Assembly (NCBI GenBank): GCA_963693305.1
Contig: OY855905.1
Span: 31,739,937-31,803,936 of the forward strand
DNA from: Meandrina meandrites
Taxonomy: Eukaryota > Cnidaria > Anthozoa > Scleractinia > Meandrinidae
Length of the DNA: 64,000 bases
Reading direction: 5' to 3'
The notes beneath the pieces are model-generated. The model did no database searches. It was not told the origin of the DNA and saw only the letters and a list, made by a program, of their open reading frames with translations. Shown piece after piece: positions 11,951 to 24,905 of this stretch. Position 1 is the first letter of the stretch; the number at the start of each line of letters is the position of its first letter. Position numbers and translations under genes: made by a program.

Positions 11951-13577
11951 CTAGTAATTCAATTCTTTCCTGGCAATGTTTATGATAATACGGTCATTAT
12001 CCTTTTCCTTGTGTTGCTGAGCACCTTTGAGTGGTTTTACAGCGTCGGATGTTTTGTCGTTTACTTTCCCGGCCTCTCCACAACCTGTAAAACAAACAAT
12101 ACTTTTTTTGTTTAGGCGATATTTATGATAATACGGCCACCGTTCCTTTGTTGCTGGTTGTGAGACGCCATGCATATGACTTTGTTGTTTTCATTAGTAC
12201 GACCTGCGATAAACTCCTACGATAAGTGACCACTTAATCTAAGCTCGAGCTTAGATGGACGGTGAAAGGTTACCCCGGTTTCCGTCGTGTAAAGCGACTG
12301 GCAGTATTTCTTTATTTTCTCCTCGAATGGAATGCTACAATCTTGGACAAAACTGTTTAAACACTTGGCCAAATTTCTATTAATTTTGGTACCACCAATC
12401 GCTTTTCAACCCCCTCCCCCATTTCAATGTTGTCAATGGTGTAGTGTTGTGAAACAAAGCCTGGCAAATCGTAAACCCGGGATAAAACAACATTGTGTAG
12501 GGGGAGAGGGGCTTTAATGTTTTTTTTACCCGATTGCAAGTCAAGACATCGGCGAAATATACGTGAAATGCGTTTGTCTCAACTAGTTTTGTCTTAGATT
12601 GTAGTACATGGCAGGGTTATCTATCCTCGGCATTCAATTCGCCGATACCCATTTATACACTTGTGTGGAGAAAAGCATTGTGAGAGCTAAGTGTCTTGCC
12701 CAAGAATACAACACAGTGGCCCTGTCCAGGATTCGAACCTGAATTAAGAATGTTTCTGGTCAAATATACGCGTAAAAAATATCAAGAACTAATTAAAATT
12801 CACATGCTTGTTGCCAGAGTACACTGTTGGTCACAATAACTTAATTTCGTCTACTGAAGGAAAGGTAGACATCCACAAAATAATTCGATAATTAACCATA
12901 CAGGTGCGAGACGTAATAAAAAGCCAATGACAAACATTTGGGCGATATCTTTAGAGCTTTAAACCTAGAACAACGAGGGTACACTAAGACTGTAACCGAA
13001 TTGAAAATAAAAAGGGTTGTGATAGGTTGTTTGCTAGCTTCAACTTACAGCACCATCCTTGTTGGCCGCATGGTCCACCCTGCTGAGGTCCTGTTTGACT
13101 ATTGTCATTAAACCTCTCTTTCCAGTTCCAGCCATATGCATTTTGCTGTAGATCGCCATCGTACCTGTCCTGCACCCAAGACCATTCATCTCCAACGTCA
13201 TATGGCGGCCCCTCTGCTGGAAAGTGAGGGGGCGCTAGTGGACCGACAAATGGATCATTCCATTGAATCTGCGTCTCCAAGAATCCATCTGGGCAACTGG
13301 CGTCCGGAGCTAGCCCACAGAAGCAACGTCTAAATCTCTTGCAATTGGCTTGCTTGATTAGATTTTCGTCTAGCCTGTTATTTTTGTTGGAGTGTTGAAA
13401 GTTGTAGCCGGCTTCAATTGGCCTCACCTCACGTCTTTTAAAATCACTCTCCTTCTTGAAATCGTGCCCATCAACATCGATCTTTCTTTTGTTTTGATTT
13501 AAAGGATTGATGTTCTTCCCTTTGGATCCAAAACCCAGGGAAAAAAGGAAAAACAATAGAAACAGAAACCTGTCCAT
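11951..13577 (-). CDS. secreted Cys/Trp/Pro-rich protein, cluster member 4 (two exons)
   Basis: Exon 1 is 13577–13049 and exon 2 is 12084–11951 (220 aa). The signal peptide is MDRFLFLLFFLFSLGFG. A charged pro-segment follows, then NCKRFRRCFCG, a basic site directly before a CxC, a Trp/Pro/Asp-rich stretch, and GGPCGQQGWCC at the exon end. The second Cys is split T|GT, with donor GTAAGT and acceptor TTTTACAG. Exon 2 encodes only CGEAGKVNDKTSD… and a short Lys/Asn/Ile-rich tail of about 43 residues. The CC|CG junction is identical to that of the gene at 11255–10014, the strongest sign that the two are paralogues although their second exons are unrelated. No known family. Confidence 0.74.
12595..12745 (-). 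repeat. possible old SINE remnant
   Basis: Lies in the intron of the gene at 13577. AAGTGTCTTGCCCAAGAATA and CAGGATTCGAACCTG (a reversed B-box-like motif) resemble the conserved body of ancient tRNA-derived SINEs of marine animals. No tail or target duplication is visible, so the call is weak. Confidence 0.35.
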
Positions 13578-14398
13578 AATTTAATCCTGTATTGGATAGT
13601 TCCTTTCTGACCTCTGAGGCGTGTGTCACCACATGAAATGGGAGGTGCAAATTGAGCAAGCATTGCCACAAGGTAGCTAAGGTAAAACGCTTTACAACAC
13701 CGTTTTTGTAGGTGTTCAAAACACGTTCAAAACACAGAAAGGAAATCCAATACGTCTAACAGCCGTTTATTTTGTATTTGGATGTAGTTTATAATAAAAA
13801 TAATAATGATGACAAAGATAGGATGAAATGAACTAATCTATGGCTCTCTGGTATTTTTGACATTTTCTCCGCCTTCGTGCTGCCTATTTAAATAATTGTG
13901 ATGAAAACACCATTTAAGAATGAGATGAGAGGTGAAGCTGGACAATTTTAAGCACAAGCTTCGTCAATCTAGGGCTTCAATTCCTTAGCTAAGAATGCTT
14001 GAGTAAAGGTTATGTGCAATTTAAAGTCTTATAGAAAAATCTTCTCTTCGTTTGCGTAGAAAACAATGACAGTGATTGTAAACCAATTCGTTGCATGATA
14101 TATCGATTCTAATTTACAATTATTTTGTTCTAAAGATAAAACGTTTATGAGATATAAGTAACACATGCATTAACACGCTTATTAAACGTCTAAAACTTTA
14201 TTGAGAGTTTCTACAAAAGGTTCAAACATATACGAATTAACGAAGCAGATTGGTAATGGACAGATTCTTAGTATGATTTTAAAACTCGGCGAGTCACCAG
14301 CGATGCATTTGCTTGTTCGCTGTGTTTACTCTTCACTGCTTTTTGTGCTTTGCTTCTTGGCTGAGTAATATCCATTAGAATCATTGTCGCGATATAGC
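13578..14398. other. intergenic, nothing recognised
   Basis: AT-rich gap upstream of the gene at 13577 and downstream of the stop at 14399. No supported feature. Confidence 0.4.
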
Positions 14399-15484
14399 TC
14401 AACGGAGAATATTTCGTCGAATCACCAGTGGAGATGGAATATTTCGTCTCATTCTTCCGTCTCCTGTTGTAATTGATAAAAAAGATGCAAAACTGAGTCG
14501 CTTACATTGCTTTGTCTTGAAAAAGTTAATTTATTCTTCCTTTTGTTCTCGCCTTCCCATAAATGGCCTTATGAAATGCACAGAATCAGCTCAGTGCAAG
14601 CTAGACAACCAAATTGGAACCATAATCTTTTTTCTATGCAGTTAAAATCTCCTGGAGAGTCTAGGATTAGTAGCGAGTTTTTAAAAGTATAAATGTCAGA
14701 AAGAAATCCTCAATATCATCCTTTTGGCATAATAATTGCGCTTAGAAATTATATTCCTTTCTCCTATTAATTGTCAAAACAATCTTATTGCCCAATTTTA
14801 TATAAAACATTTAATATAATAATATATAAATTGTCCCCAATAGCTTTAAAAAGAGCATCCGTTTTTAAACTTACTCAGCCAAACGTGTTGAACACGCCCG
14901 TCGTTAAATTGACGTGGTAAACGTCGACCAAATCCATTATGATGCATGAACCCACCATGAAATCTACATCCAAATCCTCCACAACCACAGCAGCAACCTC
15001 CACCGCATCCATGATAGTCCCCACAGCCGCATTCAGCCGAGTCCAATTCATCACCAGCACCAACGCCTCCAAAACCTCCGTTGCAGCCGCAATTACCACA
15101 TCCACATCCACATCCACCACAACCGCCACAATTTGAGTTACCAGCGCAGTCCCACGGAGATAGCCATCCAGGAGGACATACTTGAGGATGGGACCGTTTC
15201 TTGGAATTATTTTCTCTATTTCCTTTCTTTCTGTAGCTTTCGTCTTCTTCGTCGTTGCTTTGTTCCTTCTCTCCATTATTAGAGATATCATGATGGTTTT
15301 TGTTATCGTGTTTATATTCAAATGGATCCGCTTCGTCTTCTCTGACATCTTCGTGAATGGTTTGCAATGTGGATTCCATTTCTCCCTCATAAACTGGCAG
15401 ATCTATGTTTTCTCGGCCATAGGAAATCGTCACTTGAAGAAAGAAAAAAATCGCCACCACTGCATAAAGTGTGAAAACTTTCAT
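14399..15484 (-). CDS. secreted very Cys/Gly-rich protein, cluster member 5 (two exons)
   Basis: Exon 1 is 15484–14875 (start ATG at 15484, since the codon four upstream is TTG). It has a signal peptide (MKVFTLYAVVAIFFFLQ), an acidic pro-segment with EKEQSNDEEDE and a basic site (SKKRSHP). A dense Cys/Gly domain follows (CGGCGGCGCGCGNCGCNGG; GCGGGCCCGCGGFGC), ending RQFNDGRVQHVWL. The donor GTAAGT sits in phase 1 as in its neighbours, but the split codon is A|GA (Arg) rather than Cys. Exon 2 (14463–14399) is short and basic, with acceptor ATTACAACAG and two RRNI motifs. The total is 224 aa. Exon 2 is the least certain part, because the same acceptor opens a longer frame if read in a phase that does not match exon 1. 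Glycine-rich cysteine-dense proteins form disulfide-linked matrices; that role is only inferred here. Confidence 0.62.
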
Positions 15485-17412
15485 TTTGAGACACAAGGGC
15501 TCTTGGCTTCTCCACTTCAGATAAGTATATTGGAAAGTAGAACTCCCTGAAAGCAGGTGCCACTTTCATGTGGTAAGAATACCCTTCTGATATCTTTTGA
15601 TGAAGGAGACAGATTTTGGTGATGTCACTGAGACATAAAAAACATCACCGAAAATGTCTTTCTTCAAGAAATCCACAAAAAATTATTACTGGCGTCTAAG
15701 GCAAATAAACTTATTGGTCTTTAATAGATAATCAAAACCATTTTCTGAAGAATCTGAAGAAAAGAAATCAATATTTCTCCATTTTGATAAACTCATGGGT
15801 GTGGTTTGTTTTCTGGTACCATTGTGATGTGATTGTTTAATTATAATAAGTTACCCGAAAGCCGATAGTCAATATACATGGCATCCTCGAAGCCGTCGGT
15901 GTTGTTTCTACTTCGCAGAACGGACAACTTATTTCAAATTTGTAAAGAAAGCCGTCTCATTATAGAGGAAATAGATTATCCAGTTAATTTATCGCTGGTT
16001 GAAGACTTACTTCGTTAAGTGGTATAAAACACATGTAATCAACTTGATATAGCTGATAGTATTAAACACTTTTCAGAAACGAAAAGATGAATGTTTTGTT
16101 TTCCCAATCAAGCGTTAGTCAAATGTAATTTCCATTCTGTTATTATTGAAGTGGATCAAATGCACATAAGTATTAGTTATACGACAGGGACGAACATCAA
16201 ATCGTGTTAAAGGATCATGGTTTCGCATTTTCAGTGCGAAATCAGTCGCGAATCCATAGCATTTATGAATTGTTCTACTTTGCAATGTTTCGTTTCCATC
16301 AAGGATTGATAAGCAACGAACTGCCTATAAATTAAATTCAAGACATTTACAAATAGAAAATCGTGTGAACTGCTACTTTTAACGACAGAAAGGAAGTCAT
16401 GTGCCGACAGAATATCTACTGAAAACAGTGGTAATATCCTAATATCCATGCTATAAGCTATAGGCTTGCGCACTCTACTGTTACAGACTCTACTGACATT
16501 ATTATTTTCACCAATGTATCGAAAATTTATGTCAGGAAATTAGGATCGATAAATGGAGGGGGGGGGGGGGGGTCACATCTACGGGGCTTACAGCCGGACA
16601 GCTGGGCCTATATCAGTTATGTGTGTGCTAGGGGAGGCGCAGAAATGAGCATATATGTTCGAAAAATAGGGACCAACGTCAGCCTAAGTAAAATGAGGGC
16701 TTGTCAGTCGCCAGCGTAGAAGAGCTTGCCATGAATGTTCTTCCTCGTCAGCTGCGTGTCAAAGTAATGAAAGAACAGAGGCAAACACACAAAGTGTTTA
16801 ATGGCACATCTTCAATTGTCTAATCCAAACGATAACTCGCTCTGAAAAGCAGACTAATTTCACATTTATTATAGCAGTTTTAGCTTCAGGACTGAATCCT
16901 ACATGTGAAACGTATATTTACAAGCCAGATTTCAATCATACTTTGATAAACATTTTCTCTGTTTTATTGGCCATGGAAAACAGTGTTACGAGAAGTGCAG
17001 AGGCGCGTTCATCTTCCCGTTCTCGGCATTCTTGAATACCGAGGAGTATCGAAAAGGCATATTAATTGATGCAAATTATATACCAAGCACAAGTGTTTAT
17101 TTATGATATATTATGATTCCTTTGTTTAGTCCTTTATGCAGTCAACGTACGGAACAGGAAAGTGGCTTCAGTTATTTTCATATGAGTCATTTTTATTTAT
17201 CAAACATCGATTCTATAAATTTACAATACAGACTGGTTACACAGCATTGGTTATGAAGCTGAGAGTGATATATTTAACACGTCTGGTTTATGAATATTAG
17301 AAATTTTGTGTTATTACGAATTGTCCTTAACTTTCGTGAGATCGAATGCTTGGATGTGCTTGTTCTGCCGAATCGAAATCCTTTTTAAAAACCTTTAAAT
17401 CGCTATTTACAA
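15485..17412. other. intergenic, one poly-G tract
   Basis: No supported gene. A poly-G run of about 17 bases lies at 16557–16573. Short open frames here have no signal peptide, domain or splice support. Confidence 0.45.
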
Positions 17413-19323
17413 CTAATGAATTTTTGGCAGTAGCTGATCCACGTTTGGTGTTGCTTGACGAGAAAGAGGCTTATCCTTTTGGGTGTTATCTGGAAACGCA
17501 GTCTTGCGGTTATCTGGTTGCGGTTTTGGGAGGTCGTCTTCTTTACCTTCGGAATCTTTACCGTTCTTCTTGCAACCTGGTGAGAACAAGACGGAACAAT
17601 TAGCAAAGAAGTAGCAACTGTGAACAGTAGCCTCCGTTTTATAATCAAGGGTGGGTGGGGTGGCGAGGGCTTAAAACGCGTGAAACGCATTGCTTTATTT
17701 GGGGGGTGTGGCTCATGAACACTGACCGCTTCGCAGATCTAAATATTGATTTCCACCACCCCATCTCAGAACCAGGTGTTAAATTTGAAACCTATCGCGG
17801 TCTGGCAATAAACTGACATCCCAAATGCAACCACCGGAAAAGAATCTCAATCTCATGCTGACAGAAGGAAAGTGAAACCTCGTTTTAAATCAACGTCAGA
17901 TATCCTGCCCAATCCAGCAGTGAACAGCCAATAGAGGAATATCCTCCTCTCCCTCTGGGTTCGTTGCGCTCCCCTAACGACGCCTGCTGTTTGCTAGAAC
18001 TACGCGGTAGAAACATTTGTCGTGTGATCTTGAATTAAATACCAAATGCAAATACAACCGCAAACTTTAAAAACAACGAATAGAAACTGCCTTCACCTGC
18101 TTCCAGAATGGATTGGACTGGTCTCACACAATGCAACAAAGACCAACAAAAGTTTGAACCAAAAACTTAATAAATTGCCTTCGTTTGTTTGTTTGTTTGT
18201 TTGTTTGTTTGTGTGTTTGTTTGTTTGTTTGCTTGTCGGTCTGGCTGCTCCTCCGTCTGTCCGTCTGCCTGTTTGTTTTGTATTTGTTTTTATTTTTTGT
18301 TTATGTCTTTTTCATAGATGTATTGCTTCCATAGGGCCTCTTGTACAATTATAAAAATTTTTTCCTTATGATGATTAGAGTGGACCTAAAGTTAATGATT
18401 ATTACTGCTAAAGCCACTGGGTTATATTGTTGATTGTATTGTTGAAAAATTTATTATCTTATGTCTAGGTATAAAACACGTTACTTACAGCACATCATTA
18501 TAGGCGGGTATCCACATCCCCCTCCGCAACCGCATCCGCCACATCCACCAAATCCACCAAATCCACCTCCGTATAAAGGATGTCCTGCTCCGAACCCACC
18601 ATAGCCACCCCAGCCATAAGGTGGTACCACACCACCGAAACCTCCACATCCCAGACCAGGCCAGCCACCACCGAAGCCACCACACGGCATGGTGTAAGGT
18701 CCACTGCAGCCGATCACCTCAAACGAGTGTGCAGGTCCACAAGGGAATGGGCACATGCATCTTCTCCTGACCTTTTTCATTCGGTTGACGGCAGGTTCAA
18801 GTGGCGTTATTTCGATATTTCCAGGCGGAGTTGCGAAATTCAAAGAGAATGGGTCCTGCATTATCCCTTTCTGGGATGGGTTCTGTGATCCCGCTGGTTG
18901 CAGTGCAGTTATAGTGAAAGGTCCTTGGATTCCCATAGTATTCTGCATCTGCAGTTCTTTCGTATCGGAATCAGATTTCTTTTTATCTTTCGAACGGTCA
19001 CTTTTTGACGAAGGCTTGTCCTCTTTTGTTTCACTATCATGTTCATTTTCTTGTTCCAAGTCATCTCCACTAGAGTCCTTACTCTTCTCTTCGTCTTCGA
19101 GGTCCATGTACACGCCTCTCTTTTGTCTCATTCGGGGCTCCTCCGTGGTACTTCCATCTTCTTCGTCTTCGTCATCTGTTTCACCAGAATTTTCCAACTC
19201 ATCGTCAACATCAGATTTATCTCCGTGCCTGGAACTTGTGTCGCCTTCGTCTTCTTTGACTGGCTTAGCTGGCGTCAAAACGAACGTGAACAATAAAACA
19301 ATTAACACGAAAACAGCCTTCAT
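17413..19323 (-). CDS. secreted acidic-pro / Gly-Cys-rich protein, cluster member 6 (two exons)
   Basis: Exon 1 is 19323–18489 and exon 2 is 17576–17413 (332 aa). A signal peptide (MKAVFVLIVLLFTFVLTPAKP) precedes a highly acidic Asp/Glu/Ser/Lys segment that contains MRQKRGVYMD, a good dibasic cleavage site. A second basic cluster (MKKVRRRCMCPFPC) introduces the Cys/Gly/Tyr/Trp domain (PCGGFGGGWPGLGCGGFGG; GGCGCGGGCGYPPIMMCC). The final Cys codon is split T|GT, with donor GTAAGT and acceptor TCTCACCAG. Exon 2 restarts CKKNGKDSEGKEDDL and ends LLPKIH. Acidic pro-regions are common in secretory-granule cargo and in biomineral matrix proteins, but nothing here distinguishes these. The plus-strand frame 18755–19369 opposite is a shadow. 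Confidence 0.75.
18183..18234. repeat. (GTTT)n microsatellite
   Basis: About twelve units of a tetranucleotide with one interruption, inside the intron of the 19323–17413 gene. Confidence 0.9.
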
Positions 19324-20484
19324 GTTTTGTTTTTCTCTGCTTGAGGAGTCAAAATTGTTATTTGCCTAGTGTTTAAGCATCCGCTAGTCACAGTTTCCGA
19401 GAGAATGTAATGTTACGTCATTGTTTCTCTGTTCAAGTGGCGTGAAGGGCCACCTGTAGAATTGTTTCAAGCACTCGAATAAGACCCGTAATAGTTGCTT
19501 CTGTAATATTGCTGATCGTTTTTAAGATTTTCGTAAACAAAAGCGTATTTGTAGGCGCCCACTAAGGTGAGAATGAACAACTGCAGAAGTGTGGAGTGAA
19601 CCACTTGAAAACTTTACTTAGTTTGTGGTGGTAATAAAAGCAGTTGCAATTAACTGAATTGTCACTTTCAGTCTTTATTTATTTGTTACAGGTCGTGCCT
19701 AGGTTTGAAAAAAGGTCGCATACAAAATGAGTTCCGTTGAAAAGAAATTAATAACGCGAATAAAAACCGTAAAGCTTTTTCGTTAAATGCGTGGATATTG
19801 AGTCCCATCACGTTCCTTGTAAGCCGTTGAATCAAACAACGGTTGGGTGGTTTACAAAGAGGGGATACTAACAGACTTAAAGCGTATTTAATGAGTCCTG
19901 AACACTCATATAGCTTCCGTAAGCGTCATCTACCGTTCAATTTGCTACTTTATCCCCTTCTAAATTAACCTCCTTATTTATTTGGCTGATAAGTGTGAAT
20001 CATTTATTTCAAGGTTGCCCGAATAAAAGACCAAACAATAACTGCTGGTTCCCGACAATCTGTCAACATGGTGGTAGAAACGGTTGATTGAATTTAAATC
20101 TCTTTTTACCAATATATCTTCTTGTCGTATAGGAAATTCACAAACAGAACGTGTAACACATCTTTTTCTCATGGAAAAGTGTTTTAAGGGGAAGTTTTTT
20201 GGAGGAAGTCATAACAAATCAATAATTAATTACAAATAAATCAAAGATTCCTTTGGTTAACAAGACAAGCTGCCTTATGAACCTGCACAGGCACGAATTG
20301 ACCAATAGCAGAGGCTCTAATTTTTTATTGAACAAATGAGGCCCAATGCCACGTTAAATTGTTAAACTTGTTAGTTATTCTACGCTCACCAACAAAGTCC
20401 TAAACCCGAGGGTTTTTGAAGTAGCTTCTTCATCGAGGCCTTCAATTTCAAATTGGAAGCCTCTAGAAGAAGTCTTCAGCTATA
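19324..20484. other. intergenic between divergent genes
   Basis: Shared 5' flank of the minus-strand gene starting at 19323 and the plus-strand gene starting at 20485, so it likely carries both promoters. I cannot assign a TATA or initiator with confidence. Confidence 0.4.
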
Positions 20485-23400
20485 ATGGCGGAGGTTTCGT
20501 CGAAGATATTGATATTTATCGGATTTCTTTGCGTTTACATATATGGAATAAAAGGTAGACCAAACAATTTCGACGATGTAACTGCGGCGGAAGATCAAAA
20601 CAAATTTGAAGAAAGCAATCTGTTCAAAAGATCAAAGATTAACAGTGGCGGGCAAGACAAAGGTATGAATTTTATTTCGCACACTAAATCGTTTACAATT
20701 TGTTTGTCGCCTTATGAGTCTCACCTGCAAGTGATTTCTTCTATTAAGAAACGATATAGCGTCAATATAATGGTGGCTGATATTGTTATTATTTATAAAA
20801 CTAGTTGTAGGTAAATTCCCATTATGATATATTTTGTAAAGATTCAACCATCTTTCCTGATTCAGTCAACATCATACACTAAGGCGAGTGTTTTATTTAA
20901 ATTATATTACTTCCTCAGTGTGAGGCTGTTCAAGTCCGATTTTAGATGCATCTAAAAGTTAAATGCATTGATTGTTCTTTTTCGCAACAATCAAATTTCT
21001 CTAAAGTTTCGTTTTGTGCTGTTACCTTATAACCTTTATTCTTGACTTATCTCAAAACGATGAGCTTGTCGATTATTTCAAAAATGGCTGCATGAATGAT
21101 CCACAAAAACTGAAAATTATAGACTACGTCTATACTTGATTTTAAATTGATCAGTTTAGCGTATCTTTTACATGGTGGTAGAAGAAGAGTGAAAAAATAC
21201 GGTGGTATGATCTTAAAAACAAACACACTTAATCCAGTAGATTTTATGCAAGTTAAATATTAGCAAAAAGATGAAATTGGTCAATGGCTGATTGATAGTT
21301 GTTTACCTTTATTCAAAAAAATGCGGTCGAAAAAGCACTATTTATCTTTTTATATCACCAAGAACAAGAAAAAAGACAATCGTCAAGCAAATAATACATC
21401 CACGAACTGCACAGAACACAATAGCCACCTGCGATAGGTGTCTTAGAATTAGTGATCGGTTTAAAATGAGAGGGTGGCTGTTTTCAAGAAGTCAGGTTAG
21501 CTTAAACTGGTTCAGTGATTTTTCGTTGGAAGTCTTTCCTTTTTCCAAATTACATAAGTCGAAAAAGTCGCAAACTTAAAGAAAGGAAAATGAACTAAAA
21601 AGACTGAAAATGGGAAATATTTTCACCCTTCAAATTGAGTCAAAACAAGAATTTATTTAAACGTTCACTGAGATGACATATTGAACGTTTTCAACCAAAT
21701 CGCGGTAAACCTCATAATAATTTTCCATTTTACTGCTTTTCTAAATTAATTAATTATGCCCCTATCTAGACACTGCTACAAGTTAAGCGTAGTATTACTG
21801 GTAAACCGAAGAGAATAGTTAACGCATCACGTGCTCTTCTTATTTTCAGGCCACAAAGAAAAAGAGAGAAACAAAAAACAAGTCATAGATGCCCTCCACC
21901 TTGGTCCCTACCATCACGGGCACCCCTGGGGCACTGTATCACAGTGGCCGGGATTTCACTGGGGCGGTCACACATCGCGTCACGCCGGATGGACCGGTTA
22001 TCCATCACTTGGAGGATGGCATAAATCTCACATTTCCAAAAAAAACTCTAAAAAACCTGCGCGCAAAGCAGCTTTGAAGCGTCATATGCTTCCCACTTTT
22101 GCCTTCCCGACTTACGGATTCGCCTACCCCTCCTTAGGATTTGCTGCCGTCCCATTTACGCCCTCGCCTGTTCCCTGGGGTTACGTAGCGTATCGTTCCA
22201 AAGTTCCTGTAAAATCATCGAAAGGACAAACCAGGTCTTCCGTCAAGGGCTCTGAGGCGAACAAGAGATGGTGGCCTGGATATATGGGGGGATGGGGTGG
22301 CTGGGGATTAGGAAATGGGGGATATCCCGGATGGGGTCCTTTAGGCGGCTGGGGACATGGTTACGACTTTGGTGGTTTTGGTCACGGATGGGGCATAGGT
22401 TTTGGTAATACTGTTCATCCCTTTCTTAGAGCTGAAATTCCTGGAAAACAGAGCAAGAAAGATAAGGCCCAGAAGCGTTGGTGGCCTGGTTACATGGGTG
22501 GATGGGGAGGTTGGGGCTTAGGCAACGGTGGCTATCCAGGATGGGGACCTTTAGGTGATGCTTGGGGTCACGGATGGGGTGGCTACGGGTACGGACATGG
22601 ATATGGACTTGGATTAGGTTATGGATACGGGCATGGATTTGGATTGGGGTATGGATATGGCCACGGTTTCCGCTCCAATGTTCCTGGTGCGGAAGTTGAC
22701 AAAGAGGAAGAAGGCCCAAAACGAGGATTTATAAACCAACCATTCGGAGGTCTTGACTACGGGCCTTTTGCAGACTATGCCGGAGGTCTTGGCTACGGGC
22801 CCTTTGCAGATTACGCCGGAGGTCTTGGCTACGGGCCCTTTGCAGATTATGCAAATCCATTCTTTGGCCATAGCCAGTACATTCCTTATCCAGAATCACT
22901 GTATGGGGATTTCAGGCCATTTTCTGGGTTTGGTCCGTATGCAGTAGGTCCTTTCGGCCACGGTTTTAATGGGTTGCATGGTTTTGGAGGACATGGCTTT
23001 TTTAAATCAAAAATACCGACAGGCAAATCCAAGAAGATACAAAAAGAACTCAACAAAGAAGAAGGAGCCACTGGCCGGCACTTCGTTAATAATTTTCATC
23101 CGGGTCGAATGGGCTGGGGAGGAGCCATATACCCCGGTCACGGATACCATGGTGTCTTTCCTTTGTTAGGCGCTCACACTTATGGCCTTTACGGTGCTGG
23201 TTTTTATGGTCCTTTTGGACCTCCACATGGGGCATTTGGTCCGTACCATAGATCAGACGTCCCCGAGACTGCGGAAGAAAACTCCCAGAGTAGACAAGTG
23301 ATTAACTATAATCCTGGTTGCTGTGGATGGGGCGGTTGTGTTTATCCCGGTTGTGGTTTTATCGGTGGGTGGACCTGGCCTCTACCATGTAATTTCCACC

Positions 23401-23978
23401 ACTGTGGTTGTTGCCCATGCTGGACACGTTCCAAAGCACCTAAAAAGGAGGCACTGAAAGAGGAGAAAGGAAAGGCAAGACAGGAGATTGAAAGTCCGGG
23501 AGAGAGTGAAAGCAATGAGGGCAAATCAGAGGACCCGAGAACACGTCCTCATCTAGAGGGTTCCGACTTGTTAAGCTCAGAGATGCAAAGTCTGGCCATG
23601 GGATTTCCAGGGATTGAAAAACTGCAAACGCCCATGGGTCTGACGAGCCCTGGTGGTCAAGAAGCCCAAAGTTTCAGTGACCAAGAAATGGAGTCTCATG
23701 AAGAAAATTCTTCACCTGAACCAGCCGTATCACCTGGAAATATTGCTGCTATGGCAGGAATTACCCCGGAAGCAGATGGAAATGGCTTCAGAGCGTCCTC
23801 ACCAGGAAACATGGAAGAACAACAAGATGGCCAACAACAATCTGCTGAAGATTTAATGTCGAGCTTTAATATGAGTCCTTCGAATGAGGGCGAGGCACCC
23901 ATTGAATCTTTTGGTGAAACAGGTGAAATATTTAAGAAAAATACGTAAGACGCTTTTCTACGTGAGGCGGTGATCTAA

Positions 23979-24051
<73 letters not shown>

Positions 24052-24869
24052 ACGCTCTCTCCTTTTTTTAAGGAAATCCAACCATGTACGCTACTGGAGC
24101 AGAAGAACAAACCACGGAGTCGGCTTCACGCAGAGGTGACATTCCCGGCCAGACTGAGGAATATCAAGAAACCAAGAAACAGTCTGTGGCATATCCATAT
24201 CATTACCTCTACCCAGGATATACAATGGCACACGGAATCAATCCATATTACCATTTCGCGCCCGTAAACTATGTAAGGCACACCTTTTAACTTAATTTCC
24301 CTATAGCAGTCTCATAACCTTCGCAGTCGATGTTCCACCAAGAGGGGTTTCATTTTACAAGGCACTTGATTACGTTCTTTTATTGGCCTTTCTAGTGCGA
24401 GTCAAATATCGTTGCAATGTCAGGCTGGTAGCTTTATCCCGTTATAAAAACTTTGTTTCTGTACATGTAATGAAAACTATAGGAGAACGTAAGGAGATAA
24501 CGGATTAGTTAATTTATACACGTACTGCTTGCGGATTGGACGCAATCGTTTTCTTTCGTTAAGAATTAAACCTGCGAACGGATTTGAAGAGGACAATGGG
24601 TCTAAGTAGTTCTAAGTGAGGCTATTCCAGGAAACTTCAATTAATGTTCTGTCTTGGTAGTTCCTTTATTTTCTTCTCAAGTCACAAGACACAATGAAAT
24701 GTTTGCTCTTTGTTGTTGTTATTTGTGTTTTGTTTATGTACGTTGATTTGTTTGTTACTAAAGCTGAGAATCGATTTTCGTTTCTCTTGAAGGCATTCCA
24801 CTGTATGATTGGGTGCTTGTTTATTTGTGTGTCTGTTTGTTTGTTTGTTTGTTTGTTTGTTTGTTTGTT

Positions 24870-24905
<36 letters not shown>

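Noticed and set aside
14281..14372. 30-codon Lys/Ser exon ending VLKSY after the acceptor at TATTACTCAG
   Set aside because: It needs a phase-0 donor, whereas exon 1 of the 15484 gene ends in phase 1.
15182..15550. Plus-strand 122-codon frame with hydrophobic stretches
   Set aside because: It is antisense to exon 1 of the 15484–14399 gene and its hydrophobic runs mirror acidic/Lys codons on the coding strand.
18580..19369. Long plus-strand open frames opposite the Gly/Cys-rich gene
   Set aside because: They are antisense to a well-supported exon with a signal peptide; Gly/Cys codons leave the opposite strand free of stops.
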